A stretch of 64,000 bases of DNA from Chitinophagaceae bacterium (GCA_016710935.1 JADJTY010000009.1:186001-250000), one strand, 5' to 3'; shown: positions 16,738-25,707, counted from the first letter of the stretch. Made by a program: numbers and translations. The notes: a model not told the origin generated them from the letters alone.

Positions 16738-18528
16738 ATGAGAAAATTATGTTTCATACTGCTGCTTGTATTTATTGCCAGCACTGCAAGCTCTCAAACC
16801 GCACTAATAGATTCATTTAAAAGGGAATTGGCCAAGGCCCAAACCAGCGAACAGAAAATAGATGCGTTGGGCTATCTGTGCCGTACGCTCATGAACAGCA
16901 ATTTACCCGAAGCTGATAAGTACGGCCTGCAAATGATTGAGGTTGCTGAAATGAGCCGCGACCGTAAACTGATGGTGAAGGCCCTCCTTACCAATGGTGA
17001 ACGTTATTCTTACCTGGCGGGAAGAAAAGACAACCTCGATAAGGCGATCAGTTATTATACACAGGCACTGGAACTGGCCCGCCAGAATAAAATAGATGAA
17101 CAGATGATCAGTGCTTACCTGTACTTATCAGAAGTATCCAGGGTTAATGCTGACGCAGAGAAAGCTTTGAATTATAATAACCAGGCCTTTGCCCATATCG
17201 GCCTTGTAAAAAACGATAGTCTTGCTACCCGGGTTCATTTAGAGTATGGTTCTGTTTATTTATTAAAAAATGAAAAGATACTGGCGCTTAAAAATTTAAT
17301 GACTGCTATACGCATGGCAGAAGACCTGAAGAATAATCAACTCATTCGGGCAGCATATACAAAATTATCGGGTTTTTATGCATCGATAGAAGATTATGAT
17401 AAAGCAATTGATTACCAGGTAAAAGCATACGAGCAACTTAAGCTGATAAAAACAGGACAAACAGTATATGCACGGGTGCAGGACCTTACCCGTATTGGTG
17501 ACCTGTACACTGCAAAAAAAAGTTATGATATGGCTATGACCTGGTACGAAAAGTCATTAGCCCTGGCAGATTCGATAAAGTATGAACCCATTAAGGCTAT
17601 GGCTTACCGGAGCATTGTAAGCAATTACCTGGCTGCAGATCAGCCACAAAAAGCTTTGAAATATTTTAACGAACAACCGCAATTGAAAAGGTATCTGGAA
17701 TCGGTGAATTTTGGTCATTTTGTTGATCAGTCGTATGGCTACATTTATTCCCAATTGGGCAATTACGACTCGGCAAAATATTATTACAACAAAATAGCGC
17801 CCTTTTTTGAGCAGGGTGTAAATAGCACCAATCAATACAGTTATAACTATCAGCTTGGTATACTTTACAAGAAAACAAAAGAGTATGATAAGTCGCTGGA
17901 ATATTTTTTGAAAGCACTGCAAATTGCCCAGGGCATGGGACAATTGGAAACCAAGCGTTATGTAGTAACGGAACTGGATTCCATCTACCAGTTAAAAGGG
18001 GATTTTAAGCAGGCCTTTTATTATGCATCGCTTAACTATGCATACAAAGACAGTATTGATAAACTGGGAAAAGAAAAAGATCTTTTGCAAATTGAAGTAG
18101 CCGATGAGCAGCAGCGGCAGGAAAGAATTGAGAAAGAAAAAATAGAGAAGAAGCAAAAGCGCGACAATATCCAGTACATGCTCATCACCATAGGAATTGC
18201 CAGCTTGTTCATTTTTATGGTCATGCTCGGCATGTTCAAGGTTTCGGCTACCACCATTAAAATGGTTGGCTTCTTTACATTTCTTATGTTCTTCGAATTT
18301 ATCTTCCTCATCTTTAAAAAGAATATCTACAGTTTTACCTATGGCGAACCCTGGAAAGATCTTGCCTTTATGATATTGCTGGCAGCCATTTTATTACCAC
18401 TCCATCACTGGCTTGAGCATAAGGTTATACATTATCTTACCACCCATAACAGGCTTACTGCTTCGGGAAAAGGATTGATGGACAGGTTGCTGAAAAGAAA
18501 AATCAAAGACAAACCAAAAGAAGTTTAA
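16738..18528 (+). CDS. TPR-repeat protein with C-terminal membrane segments
   Basis: A 596-residue protein with a signal peptide (about 1-19, ending ASS). Residues about 20-430 hold repeated TPR helices such as DKAISYYTQALELARQ, MAMTWYEKSLALAD and DKSLEYFLKALQIAQ. A charged coiled coil at about 445-478 leads to three hydrophobic segments at about 480-570. The layout resembles Bacteroidota TPR sensor proteins with the histidine-kinase or HTH output missing. It may be a scaffold or signalling protein; no enzyme domain is visible. It is monocistronic. Confidence 0.75.
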   Translation: MRKLCFILLLVFIASTASSQTALIDSFKRELAKAQTSEQKIDALGYLCRTLMNSNLPEADKYGLQMIEVAEMSRDRKLMVKALLTNGERYSYLAGRKDNLDKAISYYTQALELARQNKIDEQMISAYLYLSEVSRVNADAEKALNYNNQAFAHIGLVKNDSLATRVHLEYGSVYLLKNEKILALKNLMTAIRMAEDLKNNQLIRAAYTKLSGFYASIEDYDKAIDYQVKAYEQLKLIKTGQTVYARVQDLTRIGDLYTAKKSYDMAMTWYEKSLALADSIKYEPIKAMAYRSIVSNYLAADQPQKALKYFNEQPQLKRYLESVNFGHFVDQSYGYIYSQLGNYDSAKYYYNKIAPFFEQGVNSTNQYSYNYQLGILYKKTKEYDKSLEYFLKALQIAQGMGQLETKRYVVTELDSIYQLKGDFKQAFYYASLNYAYKDSIDKLGKEKDLLQIEVADEQQRQERIEKEKIEKKQKRDNIQYMLITIGIASLFIFMVMLGMFKVSATTIKMVGFFTFLMFFEFIFLIFKKNIYSFTYGEPWKDLAFMILLAAILLPLHHWLEHKVIHYLTTHNRLTASGKGLMDRLLKRKIKDKPKEV

Positions 18529-18614
18529 GATCATCCATACCACTAATAGGGTATTGCAAGCCTTCATTGAACTGTGTATTTTGAGGCAATTAATTAACCT
18601 CAAAAATTTATTTT

Positions 18615-19541
18615 ATGCCAGTTAAATTAACGCTAAGCATATTCAGCGGCAGGCCTAACCCTACCATGATGCTGGATGATGCAAGCGCAAAGGATCTTTT
18701 TAAAAAACTTTCGTTTGGTACATTAAAAAGGCAGACCGAAAAAACTGCACCATTGCCATCTGTACTTGGTTACCAGGGCCTCATTATTGAACAGGAAGGC
18801 AAAAAATTAAATGTTGATATGCCACAGGTTTTGCACTATGCACATGATATGGTGTATGCGGATGGAAAAGCAGCAAAAGCAGAAGGCAGACTTGAATCTT
18901 TTCTGTTCGACAATTTTAGAAAACTGAAAGATGTAAAAGATCTTCCTGATTTTAGAAGAACAACAGAAATGCAGTTAAAAGAATATCTTGATAAAAGGAA
19001 ACTGTACATTGAAAATTATTTAAAAAACATTGAGATTTTCAGGGATGATGTTATAATTCTGAGGCCGGTTTGTCCCTGTGCACCAGCAGCCGATCTTGCC
19101 GCATGGAACAGCAGCCCTGCAGTAACACCAAATAATAACTGCTACAACTATGGCACCAATTACCGCACCGATACTTTTGCACAGCCGGGTAAAGCTACCG
19201 GCCAGCAATGGAACAACCTTTCGGCCTGTAATGTTCCTGCTGGCAGCATCAGTGCCAAAATGGGTGCAGTATCCGATGGCCTGGTGGACAAACCCAACCA
19301 GGATAATAAATGTATATCGCCCGGTCACCTGGTTGCATTGGTAAATGCACCAAACTATGATTATCACTGGTACCGCAAAGGCCCCAATGGAAGATGGAGC
19401 CACAAACCAGGCCAAACACCGGCCACACTTTTGGATAATTCGGGCAATATAATTACCGACCCACGCACAGCTGACCGTGGCCCTTATACCAATTTCTGTA
19501 CTTTTATGCAGGTAATTCACGGACGTTTTAAAATAAAATAA
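18615..19541 (+). CDS. Unrecognised protein with FSGRPNP motif and Cys/His-rich C-terminal domain
   Basis: 308 residues, no signal peptide. The N-terminal domain (about 1-110) carries FSGRPNP at 10-16 and PSVLGYQGL at 48-56. The C-terminal domain (about 150-308) has NNNCYNYGTNYRTDTFAQPG, then DYHWYRKGPNGRWSHKPG, DPRTADRGPYTNFC and an early PVCPC. Cys176 with His251 or His263 and nearby Asp282/Asp287 would suit a papain-like thiol hydrolase, but this is speculation from spacing. I do not recognise a named family. The next gene repeats the N-terminal motif, so the two are paralogous over that part. A small membrane-protein gene follows. Confidence 0.7.
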   Translation: MPVKLTLSIFSGRPNPTMMLDDASAKDLFKKLSFGTLKRQTEKTAPLPSVLGYQGLIIEQEGKKLNVDMPQVLHYAHDMVYADGKAAKAEGRLESFLFDNFRKLKDVKDLPDFRRTTEMQLKEYLDKRKLYIENYLKNIEIFRDDVIILRPVCPCAPAADLAAWNSSPAVTPNNNCYNYGTNYRTDTFAQPGKATGQQWNNLSACNVPAGSISAKMGAVSDGLVDKPNQDNKCISPGHLVALVNAPNYDYHWYRKGPNGRWSHKPGQTPATLLDNSGNIITDPRTADRGPYTNFCTFMQVIHGRFKIK

Positions 19542-19546
19542 ATTCA

Positions 19547-19893
19547 TTGATACCGGATAATACAAAATGGAAGGCAACGGCACTGCTGTTTTCCGGCAGG
19601 CAAAACCCGGATTGGGAACTTACCGTTGAACAGCAACAAAGCTGGATGAAACTTTGGGAACAAGCTGCTGTAAGTAATATAGCAGTAGAACAACCTTCTA
19701 TTTTAGGTTATACCGGTTGCAAATTACAATATGATGAACACAGCCATTGGCAATTGTACAATGGCTGTGTTTCTTTTATGAAAAGGAAAAGGTTTTTTCT
19801 AAAAAAAATGAAGGAAGGCAGATGGAATTATTTTTGTTGGGTACGGCGCCGGAGGAAGTGAAGGAGGTTTTGAGGGAGATGAAAATTATTTAA
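19547..19893 (+). pseudogene. Frameshifted paralogue of the FSGRxNP N-terminal domain
   Basis: The first frame gives LLFSGRQNPDWEL and PSILGYTGCKL, matching the upstream gene's FSGRPNP and PSVLGYQGL. After about 19781 the frame runs into an implausible tail (RWNYFCWVRRRRK, stop at 19861). Shifting by -1 between 19781 and 19790 (the AAAAGGAAAAGG stretch) gives EKVFSKKNEGRQMELFLLG and PEEVKEVLREMKII with a stop at 19893, and this aligns with KAEGRLESFLFDN of the upstream protein. It is either a broken gene, a sequencing slip, or a -1 frameshift site. The start would be TTG at 19547, 5 nt after the upstream stop. If intact the product is about 115 residues. Confidence 0.65.
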
Positions 19894-19903
19894 TTGATAT
19901 AAC

Positions 19904-20143
19904 ATGAGTTCAAAACTAGCTTTTCTTTTATTGTTGAATGTTTCAATCTTTATTTTATTGCTCAAGTTAGTCCTAGGCTCCTTTAAAGAAATAAAAAAAT
20001 GCTTACGCTACTTAATTACGCCAGACATCGTTTCAATAATTTACAAAGACTTTGACAATGACTTTAAATACACACATAAATTCTTATTTGTTGTTATTAT
20101 TATGGCAATTTTACTTTTTATTGAAATTTATTTTTTCTATTAA
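19904..20143 (+). CDS. Small protein with two membrane segments, unrecognised
   Basis: 79 residues: a hydrophobic stretch at about 5-26 (AFLLLLNVSIFILLLKLVLG), a charged middle (KEIKKCLRYL, DFDNDFKYTHK) and a second hydrophobic stretch at about 60-79. It lies 10 nt after the reconstructed stop of the frameshifted gene, which suggests co-transcription with the FSGRxNP genes. I see no family match. It could be a membrane partner of that cluster or unrelated. Confidence 0.5.
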   Translation: MSSKLAFLLLLNVSIFILLLKLVLGSFKEIKKCLRYLITPDIVSIIYKDFDNDFKYTHKFLFVVIIMAILLFIEIYFFY

Positions 20144-20165
20144 AGAGGTTAACTCTTCATAAAAA

Positions 20166-21194
20166 TCAAACAATATTCACCTCCCTCTCCAATCCCACCC
20201 CAAACTTTTCTTTCACACTTTGCAAAATCTCTTCACTCAAATTATATATTTCATTACCTGTTGCATTGCCATAATTCACCAATACCAATGCCTGTTTTTC
20301 ATGGCAGCCAGCATCGCCTTTACGGTAACCTTTCCAACCACTTTGTTCAATCAACCAGCCGGCAGCAAGTTTTACATTACCATTTGGCAAATCATACCCA
20401 ACTATACCGGGGAATTGCGAACTGAGCATTGCAAACTGCGAGCTGCTTATTTCAGGATTTTTAAAAAAACTCCCTGCATTCCCTATTACCGCCGGATCGG
20501 GTAATTTAGAAGAACGGATATTGATGACTGCCTGCGATACTGCCTGTATGCTTAGATCCTTCACGCCCATTTTATCCAGCTCCTGCCCGATGGCGCCATA
20601 AGAAATATTAAAATCAGGAATGCGGTTCAGCCGGAAGGTCACATCCATAATTACAAACTCATTCTTAAACTTCTTTTTAAAAATACTTTCGCGGTAACCA
20701 AATTCGCAATCGTTCAATGTAAAATTCACCATCTTTTTATCGTGGATATGATATGCTTCCAGCGAATAAAAAATATCTTTTAGCTCTACGCCATAAGCCC
20801 CGATATTCTGCATAGGCGATGCGCCCACATTTCCCGGTATCAAAGAAAGATTCTCAACCCCGGCCCAACCTTTTTGTATACAATGCAACACAAATTGGTG
20901 CCAGTTCTCCCCTGCACCCACCTGCACATATATATGATGCTCATCTTCTTTGATCTCTTTAATTTCTTTGAGCTCATTCTTTAAAACCAGTCCGGGAAAA
21001 TTTTTAGTAAAGAGGATGTTGCTGCCGCCGCCTAAGATCAGCATTGGCAATGGGGAATTGGCAAAGGGAAACTTTTTAAATTCAAGCAGTTCTTCCAGCT
21101 CATCAACCGAATTGAATTTAGCAAATAGATTTGCGTAAGCACTGATACCAAAGCTATTGTACTGTTTGATTAATATATTTTCCTGTACTGTCAT
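20166..21194 (-). CDS. murB: UDP-N-acetylmuramate dehydrogenase MurB
   Basis: FAD enzyme reducing UDP-GlcNAc-enolpyruvate to UDP-MurNAc in peptidoglycan synthesis. The 342 residues carry the FAD-binding ILGGGSNIL, the LSLIPGNVGASPMQNIGAYG region, the GYRESIFK loop with the substrate Tyr, and the catalytic NAGSFFKNP serine region. The length and extra loop fit type I MurB. It lies downstream of priA with a 121-nt gap holding a palindrome and a REP-like arm, so it is probably a separate or weakly linked transcript. Confidence 0.96.
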   Translation of the reverse strand: MTVQENILIKQYNSFGISAYANLFAKFNSVDELEELLEFKKFPFANSPLPMLILGGGSNILFTKNFPGLVLKNELKEIKEIKEDEHHIYVQVGAGENWHQFVLHCIQKGWAGVENLSLIPGNVGASPMQNIGAYGVELKDIFYSLEAYHIHDKKMVNFTLNDCEFGYRESIFKKKFKNEFVIMDVTFRLNRIPDFNISYGAIGQELDKMGVKDLSIQAVSQAVINIRSSKLPDPAVIGNAGSFFKNPEISSSQFAMLSSQFPGIVGYDLPNGNVKLAAGWLIEQSGWKGYRKGDAGCHEKQALVLVNYGNATGNEIYNLSEEILQSVKEKFGVGLEREVNIV

Positions 21195-21224
21195 GTTTGT
21201 AAATTATCGAACTGTCAGGTTTTA

Positions 21225-21292
21225 CCGATAGCTATCGGGATGTCGAAACCGAGTGTAGTACTAAACCGCCTTCGACAAGCTCAGGCTGACAA
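21225..21292. repeat. Palindrome plus REP-like arm (copy A)
   Basis: A perfect 14-bp palindrome CCGATAGCTATCGG (21225-21238) is followed by a CCTTCGACAAGCTCAGGCTG-type arm ending in ACA (21269-21290). The arm recurs at 47279-47344 and 61742-61812. Confidence 0.8.
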
Positions 21293-21315
21293 CTCATATG
21301 TTAAAAGACCGCGGG

Positions 21316-23793
21316 TTACATCTTATCTACATCAGCTACCACCGTCACTGTTTTAAAATGCTTTTCTGTTGTTACCAGGTTAATGTGATTTCTGATGGCC
21401 GCTTTATACCGCATGCTCATGCCCGGTTCTTTAGGTAGCTTAATCAGTATCTCCATTAAATACTGGTTTCGAATGCGGTTTACAACAGGCGCTGCCGGAC
21501 CAACAATATAATCTTTCAGATCCTGCTTGAGTAGTTGCGTTAATTTTTCTGCAGCAGCAGTTACAATATTTTTATCCTTGTGTTTTAAAGTTAGTAAAAT
21601 AATGCGGCTGTAGGGTGGATAAAAAAACTGTTTGCGGTTTTCTATTTCCATTGCATACAATTGTTTGTAATTGTGCTGCTGTACCAATTGCAAAACCGGG
21701 TGCTTAACATTGGTTGCCTGTATAATCACTTTGCCCTGTTCCTTCTTCCTGCCTGCACGGCCACTCACCTGCTCCATCAATTGAAAAGCCCGTTCATTCA
21801 CCCTGAAATCGGCGAAAGCCAATAAGCCATCTGCATCTAAAATACCAACCAAACTAACTTTATCAAAGTCCAGACCTTTCACCACCATTTGAGTTCCTAC
21901 CAAAATATCCAGCCGGTGTTGTTCAAACAACTGAATTAAATTATCATGGGCCGTCTTACCTCTTACACTATCCACATCCATCCGGGCAATTTTATATTTT
22001 GCAAAATCATCTTCCAGCTGTTCTTCAATTTTTTCGGTACCAAAATTTTTCTCCAGCCAGTTATTGGTGCCGCAAGCCGGACAGGTAACTAATTTTGGAT
22101 AAACACTGCCACAATAATGACAATGCAGTTTATTGCTGAACTTGTGCAGCGTAAGCGATACATCACAATGGGTACATTGTGGAATAAAGCCACAAGTACC
22201 GCAGATGAGATAAGGATTGTAGCCCCGCCGGTTTTGAAAGAGTATTACCTGGCGGTCGTTCTCCAATGCCTTTTGTATGGCTTCTTTTAATTGCGGACTG
22301 ATCATCACTTTGCCCTTTTGTACAACCTGGCGGGTATCAATGATATCGATCTCAGGTAATTTAATGCCACCAAAACGTTCATTCAATTCTACCAGTGCAT
22401 ATTTATCGTGCATGGCATTAAAATAGCTTTCGATGGAAGGTGTGGCACTCCCCAATAAAACTTTGGCGCTGAAAAGCGATGCATAATAAATGGCAGCATC
22501 CCTTGCATTGTACCTGGGAGCCGGATCCTGCTGTTTGAATGAAGGGTCATGCTCTTCATCCACTATGATCAGTCCAAGGTCTTTAAAGGGCAGAAAAAGG
22601 GCACTCCTTGCACCCAGCACGATCTTTACTTCACCTGTGCGAATCTTATTCCATAACTCAATGCGTTCGTTATTATTAAAACGTGAATGGTAAATGGTGA
22701 TATTGCCGCCAAAATGTTTTTGCAGCCGGCGGATGATCTGTGTGGTTAAAGCGATCTCGGGCAGTAAATACAAAACCTGTTTGCCTTCCTTAAAATATTT
22801 TTCAATCAGCTTAACATACACCTGTGTTTTACCGCTGCTGGTTACACCATGCAGCAGGCAAACATTTTTTGTTTCAAATGCAGTTGCAACTTTATCCGAG
22901 GTTTCCTGTTGTGCTGCGCTGAACTCAAAATCAATCTCCACATTTTTGGGCAACAATTTTATCCTGTCAACAGCCCGCTTTTCTACAAGCAGAATATTTT
23001 TTTCTGTAAGCCCCTTCAACTGGGCAACTGAAGCACCGGCTTTTTTAAGCAGATCGTTTTGTATAACATCACCTTCGGTCTTTTGCAGGTGCAGGTAAGC
23101 CAATAGCAACTCCATTTGCTTAGGTGCCCGGCTCCAGTTATTCAACAGTTCGCCCAGTTTTTCTTCATTGCCATATTCAGGATTCAGGATAACATAGTTT
23201 TCTTTCTTTACTTTATACTGCTCATCCATGGCTTCCCAAACAAAACAAACTTTCTTATCAATCAGTTTTTTTATAAGCGGATACACCTGTGTTATATCCA
23301 GTATCTGCTGTACTTCGGTAAGGCGCAATTCTTTTTTTAACAGTAAAGCTTCTGCTACTAAAAACTCTTCGTCATTCAAATGCGTAAAGTATTCTCCTAT
23401 CTCTTCGTTATAAATTAAAATGGTTTCGCTGCTCAGTTTAAAATGCGTGGGTAATGCTGCAGCCATCACCTCCCCTTCGCTGCACATATAATATTCGCTC
23501 ATCCAATGCCAAAGCTGCAATTGCTGGGTATACAGGATCGGCTCATCATCCAGCACATTTAATATTTCTTTTGTGGGATAGGGAGGTTTCTTATCCTGTA
23601 CCGATTTAATGATACCGGCGTATTTTTTCTGCTTACCAAAAACTACTTCAACCCTGCAGCCGGGCAAAGCTCTTTGTAAAAATTGTGTTGGGATGGCGTA
23701 GGTATAAGTGGTAGGCAGTGCCAGCGGAAGAATGATCTCGGCCCAAAAGCCAGATGAATCATTTGTAAATTGTATTTCGTTTCCTTCGTTCAT
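21316..23793 (-). CDS. priA: Primosomal protein N' (PriA helicase)
   Basis: Replication-restart 3'-5' helicase. The 825 residues contain the N-terminal 3'-DNA-binding domain, Walker A GVTSSGKTQVY, the DEEH box (IIVDEEHDPSFKQQDPAPRY), and a zinc-binding stretch with CGTCGFIPQCTHC, LHCHYCG and CPACG that supplies the eight cysteines, followed by motifs V/VI (GTQMVVKGLDF, QVSGRAGR). All expected motifs are intact. It lies 32 nt downstream of plsC on the same strand. Confidence 0.97.
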   Translation of the reverse strand: MNEGNEIQFTNDSSGFWAEIILPLALPTTYTYAIPTQFLQRALPGCRVEVVFGKQKKYAGIIKSVQDKKPPYPTKEILNVLDDEPILYTQQLQLWHWMSEYYMCSEGEVMAAALPTHFKLSSETILIYNEEIGEYFTHLNDEEFLVAEALLLKKELRLTEVQQILDITQVYPLIKKLIDKKVCFVWEAMDEQYKVKKENYVILNPEYGNEEKLGELLNNWSRAPKQMELLLAYLHLQKTEGDVIQNDLLKKAGASVAQLKGLTEKNILLVEKRAVDRIKLLPKNVEIDFEFSAAQQETSDKVATAFETKNVCLLHGVTSSGKTQVYVKLIEKYFKEGKQVLYLLPEIALTTQIIRRLQKHFGGNITIYHSRFNNNERIELWNKIRTGEVKIVLGARSALFLPFKDLGLIIVDEEHDPSFKQQDPAPRYNARDAAIYYASLFSAKVLLGSATPSIESYFNAMHDKYALVELNERFGGIKLPEIDIIDTRQVVQKGKVMISPQLKEAIQKALENDRQVILFQNRRGYNPYLICGTCGFIPQCTHCDVSLTLHKFSNKLHCHYCGSVYPKLVTCPACGTNNWLEKNFGTEKIEEQLEDDFAKYKIARMDVDSVRGKTAHDNLIQLFEQHRLDILVGTQMVVKGLDFDKVSLVGILDADGLLAFADFRVNERAFQLMEQVSGRAGRKKEQGKVIIQATNVKHPVLQLVQQHNYKQLYAMEIENRKQFFYPPYSRIILLTLKHKDKNIVTAAAEKLTQLLKQDLKDYIVGPAAPVVNRIRNQYLMEILIKLPKEPGMSMRYKAAIRNHINLVTTEKHFKTVTVVADVDKM

Positions 23794-23825
23794 CTATTAT
23801 CCCTAAAGTTAATCCACTTCTTGTA

Positions 23826-24599
23826 TTATTCTGCGGCCGGCTTTATCCAACTTGCCCTGTAAGCAATTAATTTCTCTTCCATTATTTTAAAAACTTTCTT
23901 TCTTAAAAGATCTACATCATTTAAAGTGAGCCCTTCAACAGGTATTTCTTCGAGGTAAACCGAGCGAGACCTGCCGGGTGTGATTGAAAAAATGGATTCA
24001 TACCCCATCCGGTCATAAGCATCCAGGAATAAAACAGGTTTGATGGGTGTTTGGGTTTCAATAGCGATCTTAAAGGCGCCATCATAAAATTCCTTTAATG
24101 GTTTGTGCGTCATATTAAAAGTACCTTCCGGGGCGATCACTATCGAAATATCTTTACTAAGGACAGATTTAAGTTGTTGTACACTCTTTGCTCTTTTTTC
24201 CGGATCCCCTCTTTCTACCAAAACGGCGGCGCTTTTATAGATAAAACCAAATAAGGGCACTTTTGCCATTTCGGCCTTGCCCAGTATCCTTATTTTTTGC
24301 CTCCGGATGCTTTTTAGCAAAATGGGAATATCCATATATGAAATATGGTTAAAAACAAATACGTAGTGCCGGGACCGGTCATGGGGAGCTTCATATATAT
24401 TGCGGTGACGGATGCCAATCATAAATAAAAAGAAATCTGCCCAGAAATGGCAAAGCATATATATAAAGTTGCCTCCCCCGATCTTGCCAAAAAAGGAAGC
24501 AATCACTACCAGGAGAAATATCAACAGCAGGTAGCTTATAAAGACCAAAAAGGCATAAACTGTAAAAAATATGGATATAACACGGCGTATATAGTTCAT
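23826..24599 (-). CDS. plsC: 1-acyl-sn-glycerol-3-phosphate acyltransferase (PlsC family)
   Basis: A 257-residue membrane acyltransferase of phospholipid synthesis. An N-terminal hydrophobic stretch (about 5-60) is followed by the catalytic NHISYMD (NHx4D motif) and the substrate-binding APEGTFN. Lysophosphatidate is the most likely acceptor, though other acyl acceptors are possible in this family. It is the first gene of a plsC-priA unit. Confidence 0.9.
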   Translation of the reverse strand: MNYIRRVISIFFTVYAFLVFISYLLLIFLLVVIASFFGKIGGGNFIYMLCHFWADFFLFMIGIRHRNIYEAPHDRSRHYVFVFNHISYMDIPILLKSIRRQKIRILGKAEMAKVPLFGFIYKSAAVLVERGDPEKRAKSVQQLKSVLSKDISIVIAPEGTFNMTHKPLKEFYDGAFKIAIETQTPIKPVLFLDAYDRMGYESIFSITPGRSRSVYLEEIPVEGLTLNDVDLLRKKVFKIMEEKLIAYRASWIKPAAE

Positions 24600-24744
24600 A
24601 ATTAAGGGCGAATGTAAAGAGAATATGCTGTTAAACGGGCAGGTTTCAACTGAATTTCAACGGGGTACGACCCTGTTTTCCCCAAATTGCTAATTTTGGT
24701 GTATATTTTTTATAAAATGAGGTTTAAATTTCAGGCTAAACCCT

Positions 24745-24752
24745 TACCTTTG
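24745..24752 (+). promoter_or_regulatory. Promoter -7 element of rplU-rpmA
   Basis: TACCTTTG followed by CCGTCC, 22 nt before the rplU ATG. The core is identical to those of rpmB and DUF177-rpmF. Confidence 0.7.
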
Positions 24753-24774
24753 CCGTCCTAAATTTGGGAATTTT

Positions 24775-25080
24775 ATGTTAGCAGTAGTAAAAATAGCGGG
24801 TCAGCAATTTAAAGTTAAAGCAGGCGACAGCTTATACGTACCTCACATCGAGGGCAAAACCGGCGATTCAGTAGAATTCGCTGATGTATTGATGACTGAT
24901 AACAACGGTAGCGTTGTTGCAGGTACAGATGTACAGGCAGTAGTTAAAGCTGAAATTATCAGCGACCTCGTTAAAGGCGAAAAAGTGATCGCTTTTAAAA
25001 TGAAAAGAAGGAAAGGTTTCCGTAAAAAGCACGGACATCGTACACAGTACACGCACATTAAAGTAACAGGTATTGCTTAA
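24775..25080 (+). CDS. rplU: 50S ribosomal protein L21
   Basis: 101 residues with the L21 signature AVVKIAGQQFKVKAGDSLYV and the C-terminal FKMKRRKGFRKKHGHRTQYT. It is encoded with rpmA, the universal pair. Confidence 0.98.
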   Translation: MLAVVKIAGQQFKVKAGDSLYVPHIEGKTGDSVEFADVLMTDNNGSVVAGTDVQAVVKAEIISDLVKGEKVIAFKMKRRKGFRKKHGHRTQYTHIKVTGIA

Positions 25081-25167
25081 TTGAGTTGATGTGTTGACGG
25101 AGTTGATCAGGTATCTGCTTTCGTCCTTATCAACCGGTTAACTTTATAAACTTATAAACAAAAAAAA

Positions 25168-25434
25168 ATGGCACACAAAAAAGGTGAAGGCTCGGTAAAA
25201 AACGGTCGTGATTCACACAGCAAAAGATTAGGTGTAAAAATTTACGGTGGTCAACCTGCACTTTCCGGAAATATAATTATCCGTCAACGCGGAACAACTT
25301 TTCATCCTGGTAAAAATGTTGGAGTTGGAAGAGACTTTACCATCTTTGCATTAACAGATGGGCTGGTTGAATTCAAAAAAACAAGAGGCGATAAGACCAT
25401 TGTTTCAGTTGCTGCCGTTGAGGTAAGTGCGTAA
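25168..25434 (+). CDS. rpmA: 50S ribosomal protein L27
   Basis: 88 residues starting MAHKKGEGSVKNGRDSHSKR with the LGVKIYGGQ core and the RQRGTTFHPG motif. The N terminus begins directly with AHKKG, so no Prp-type cleavage extension is present. It follows rplU by 87 nt. Confidence 0.98.
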   Translation: MAHKKGEGSVKNGRDSHSKRLGVKIYGGQPALSGNIIIRQRGTTFHPGKNVGVGRDFTIFALTDGLVEFKKTRGDKTIVSVAAVEVSA

Positions 25435-25514
25435 TTTTTTTAATATTTTTTTTGGTAGTTTAAAAAATGTATTTATTTTTAAGTATTATTTACTAACCAA
25501 TTAAATTTTAAAAA

Positions 25515-25676
25515 ATGGCAACAAAGAAAAAAGCTGCAAAAAAAGCTGCTCCAAAAAAAGCCGCTGCTAAGAAAGCCGCTCCAAAAAAGGCCGCTGCAAA
25601 AAAAGCTGCTCCTAAAAAAGCTGCAAAGAAAGCTGCTCCTAAAAAAGCTGCAAAGAAAGCTGCAAAGAAGAAGTAA
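25515..25676 (+). CDS. Lys/Ala-rich histone H1-like protein
   Basis: A 53-residue protein of almost only Lys, Ala and Pro: MATKKK followed by repeats of the type KKAAP and KKAAAKKAAP, ending AAKKAAKKK. This resembles the basic tails of bacterial histone H1-like and AlgP-type proteins, which bind DNA non-specifically. With no structured domain, it probably acts as a free basic tail on nucleic acid. It lies 80 nt after rpmA and has its own terminator. The repetitive coding sequence probably expands and contracts between strains. The opposite-strand reading frame over the same region is a shadow. Confidence 0.8.
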   Translation: MATKKKAAKKAAPKKAAAKKAAPKKAAAKKAAPKKAAKKAAPKKAAKKAAKKK

Positions 25677-25707
25677 TTCTTCGCTTTTAATAAAGCAGAA
25701 TATCATT

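Noticed and set aside
25479..25706. Minus-strand ORF rich in Ser, Phe and Cys opposite the Lys/Ala gene
   Set aside because: It is the complement of the AAA/GCT repeat and has no independent support.
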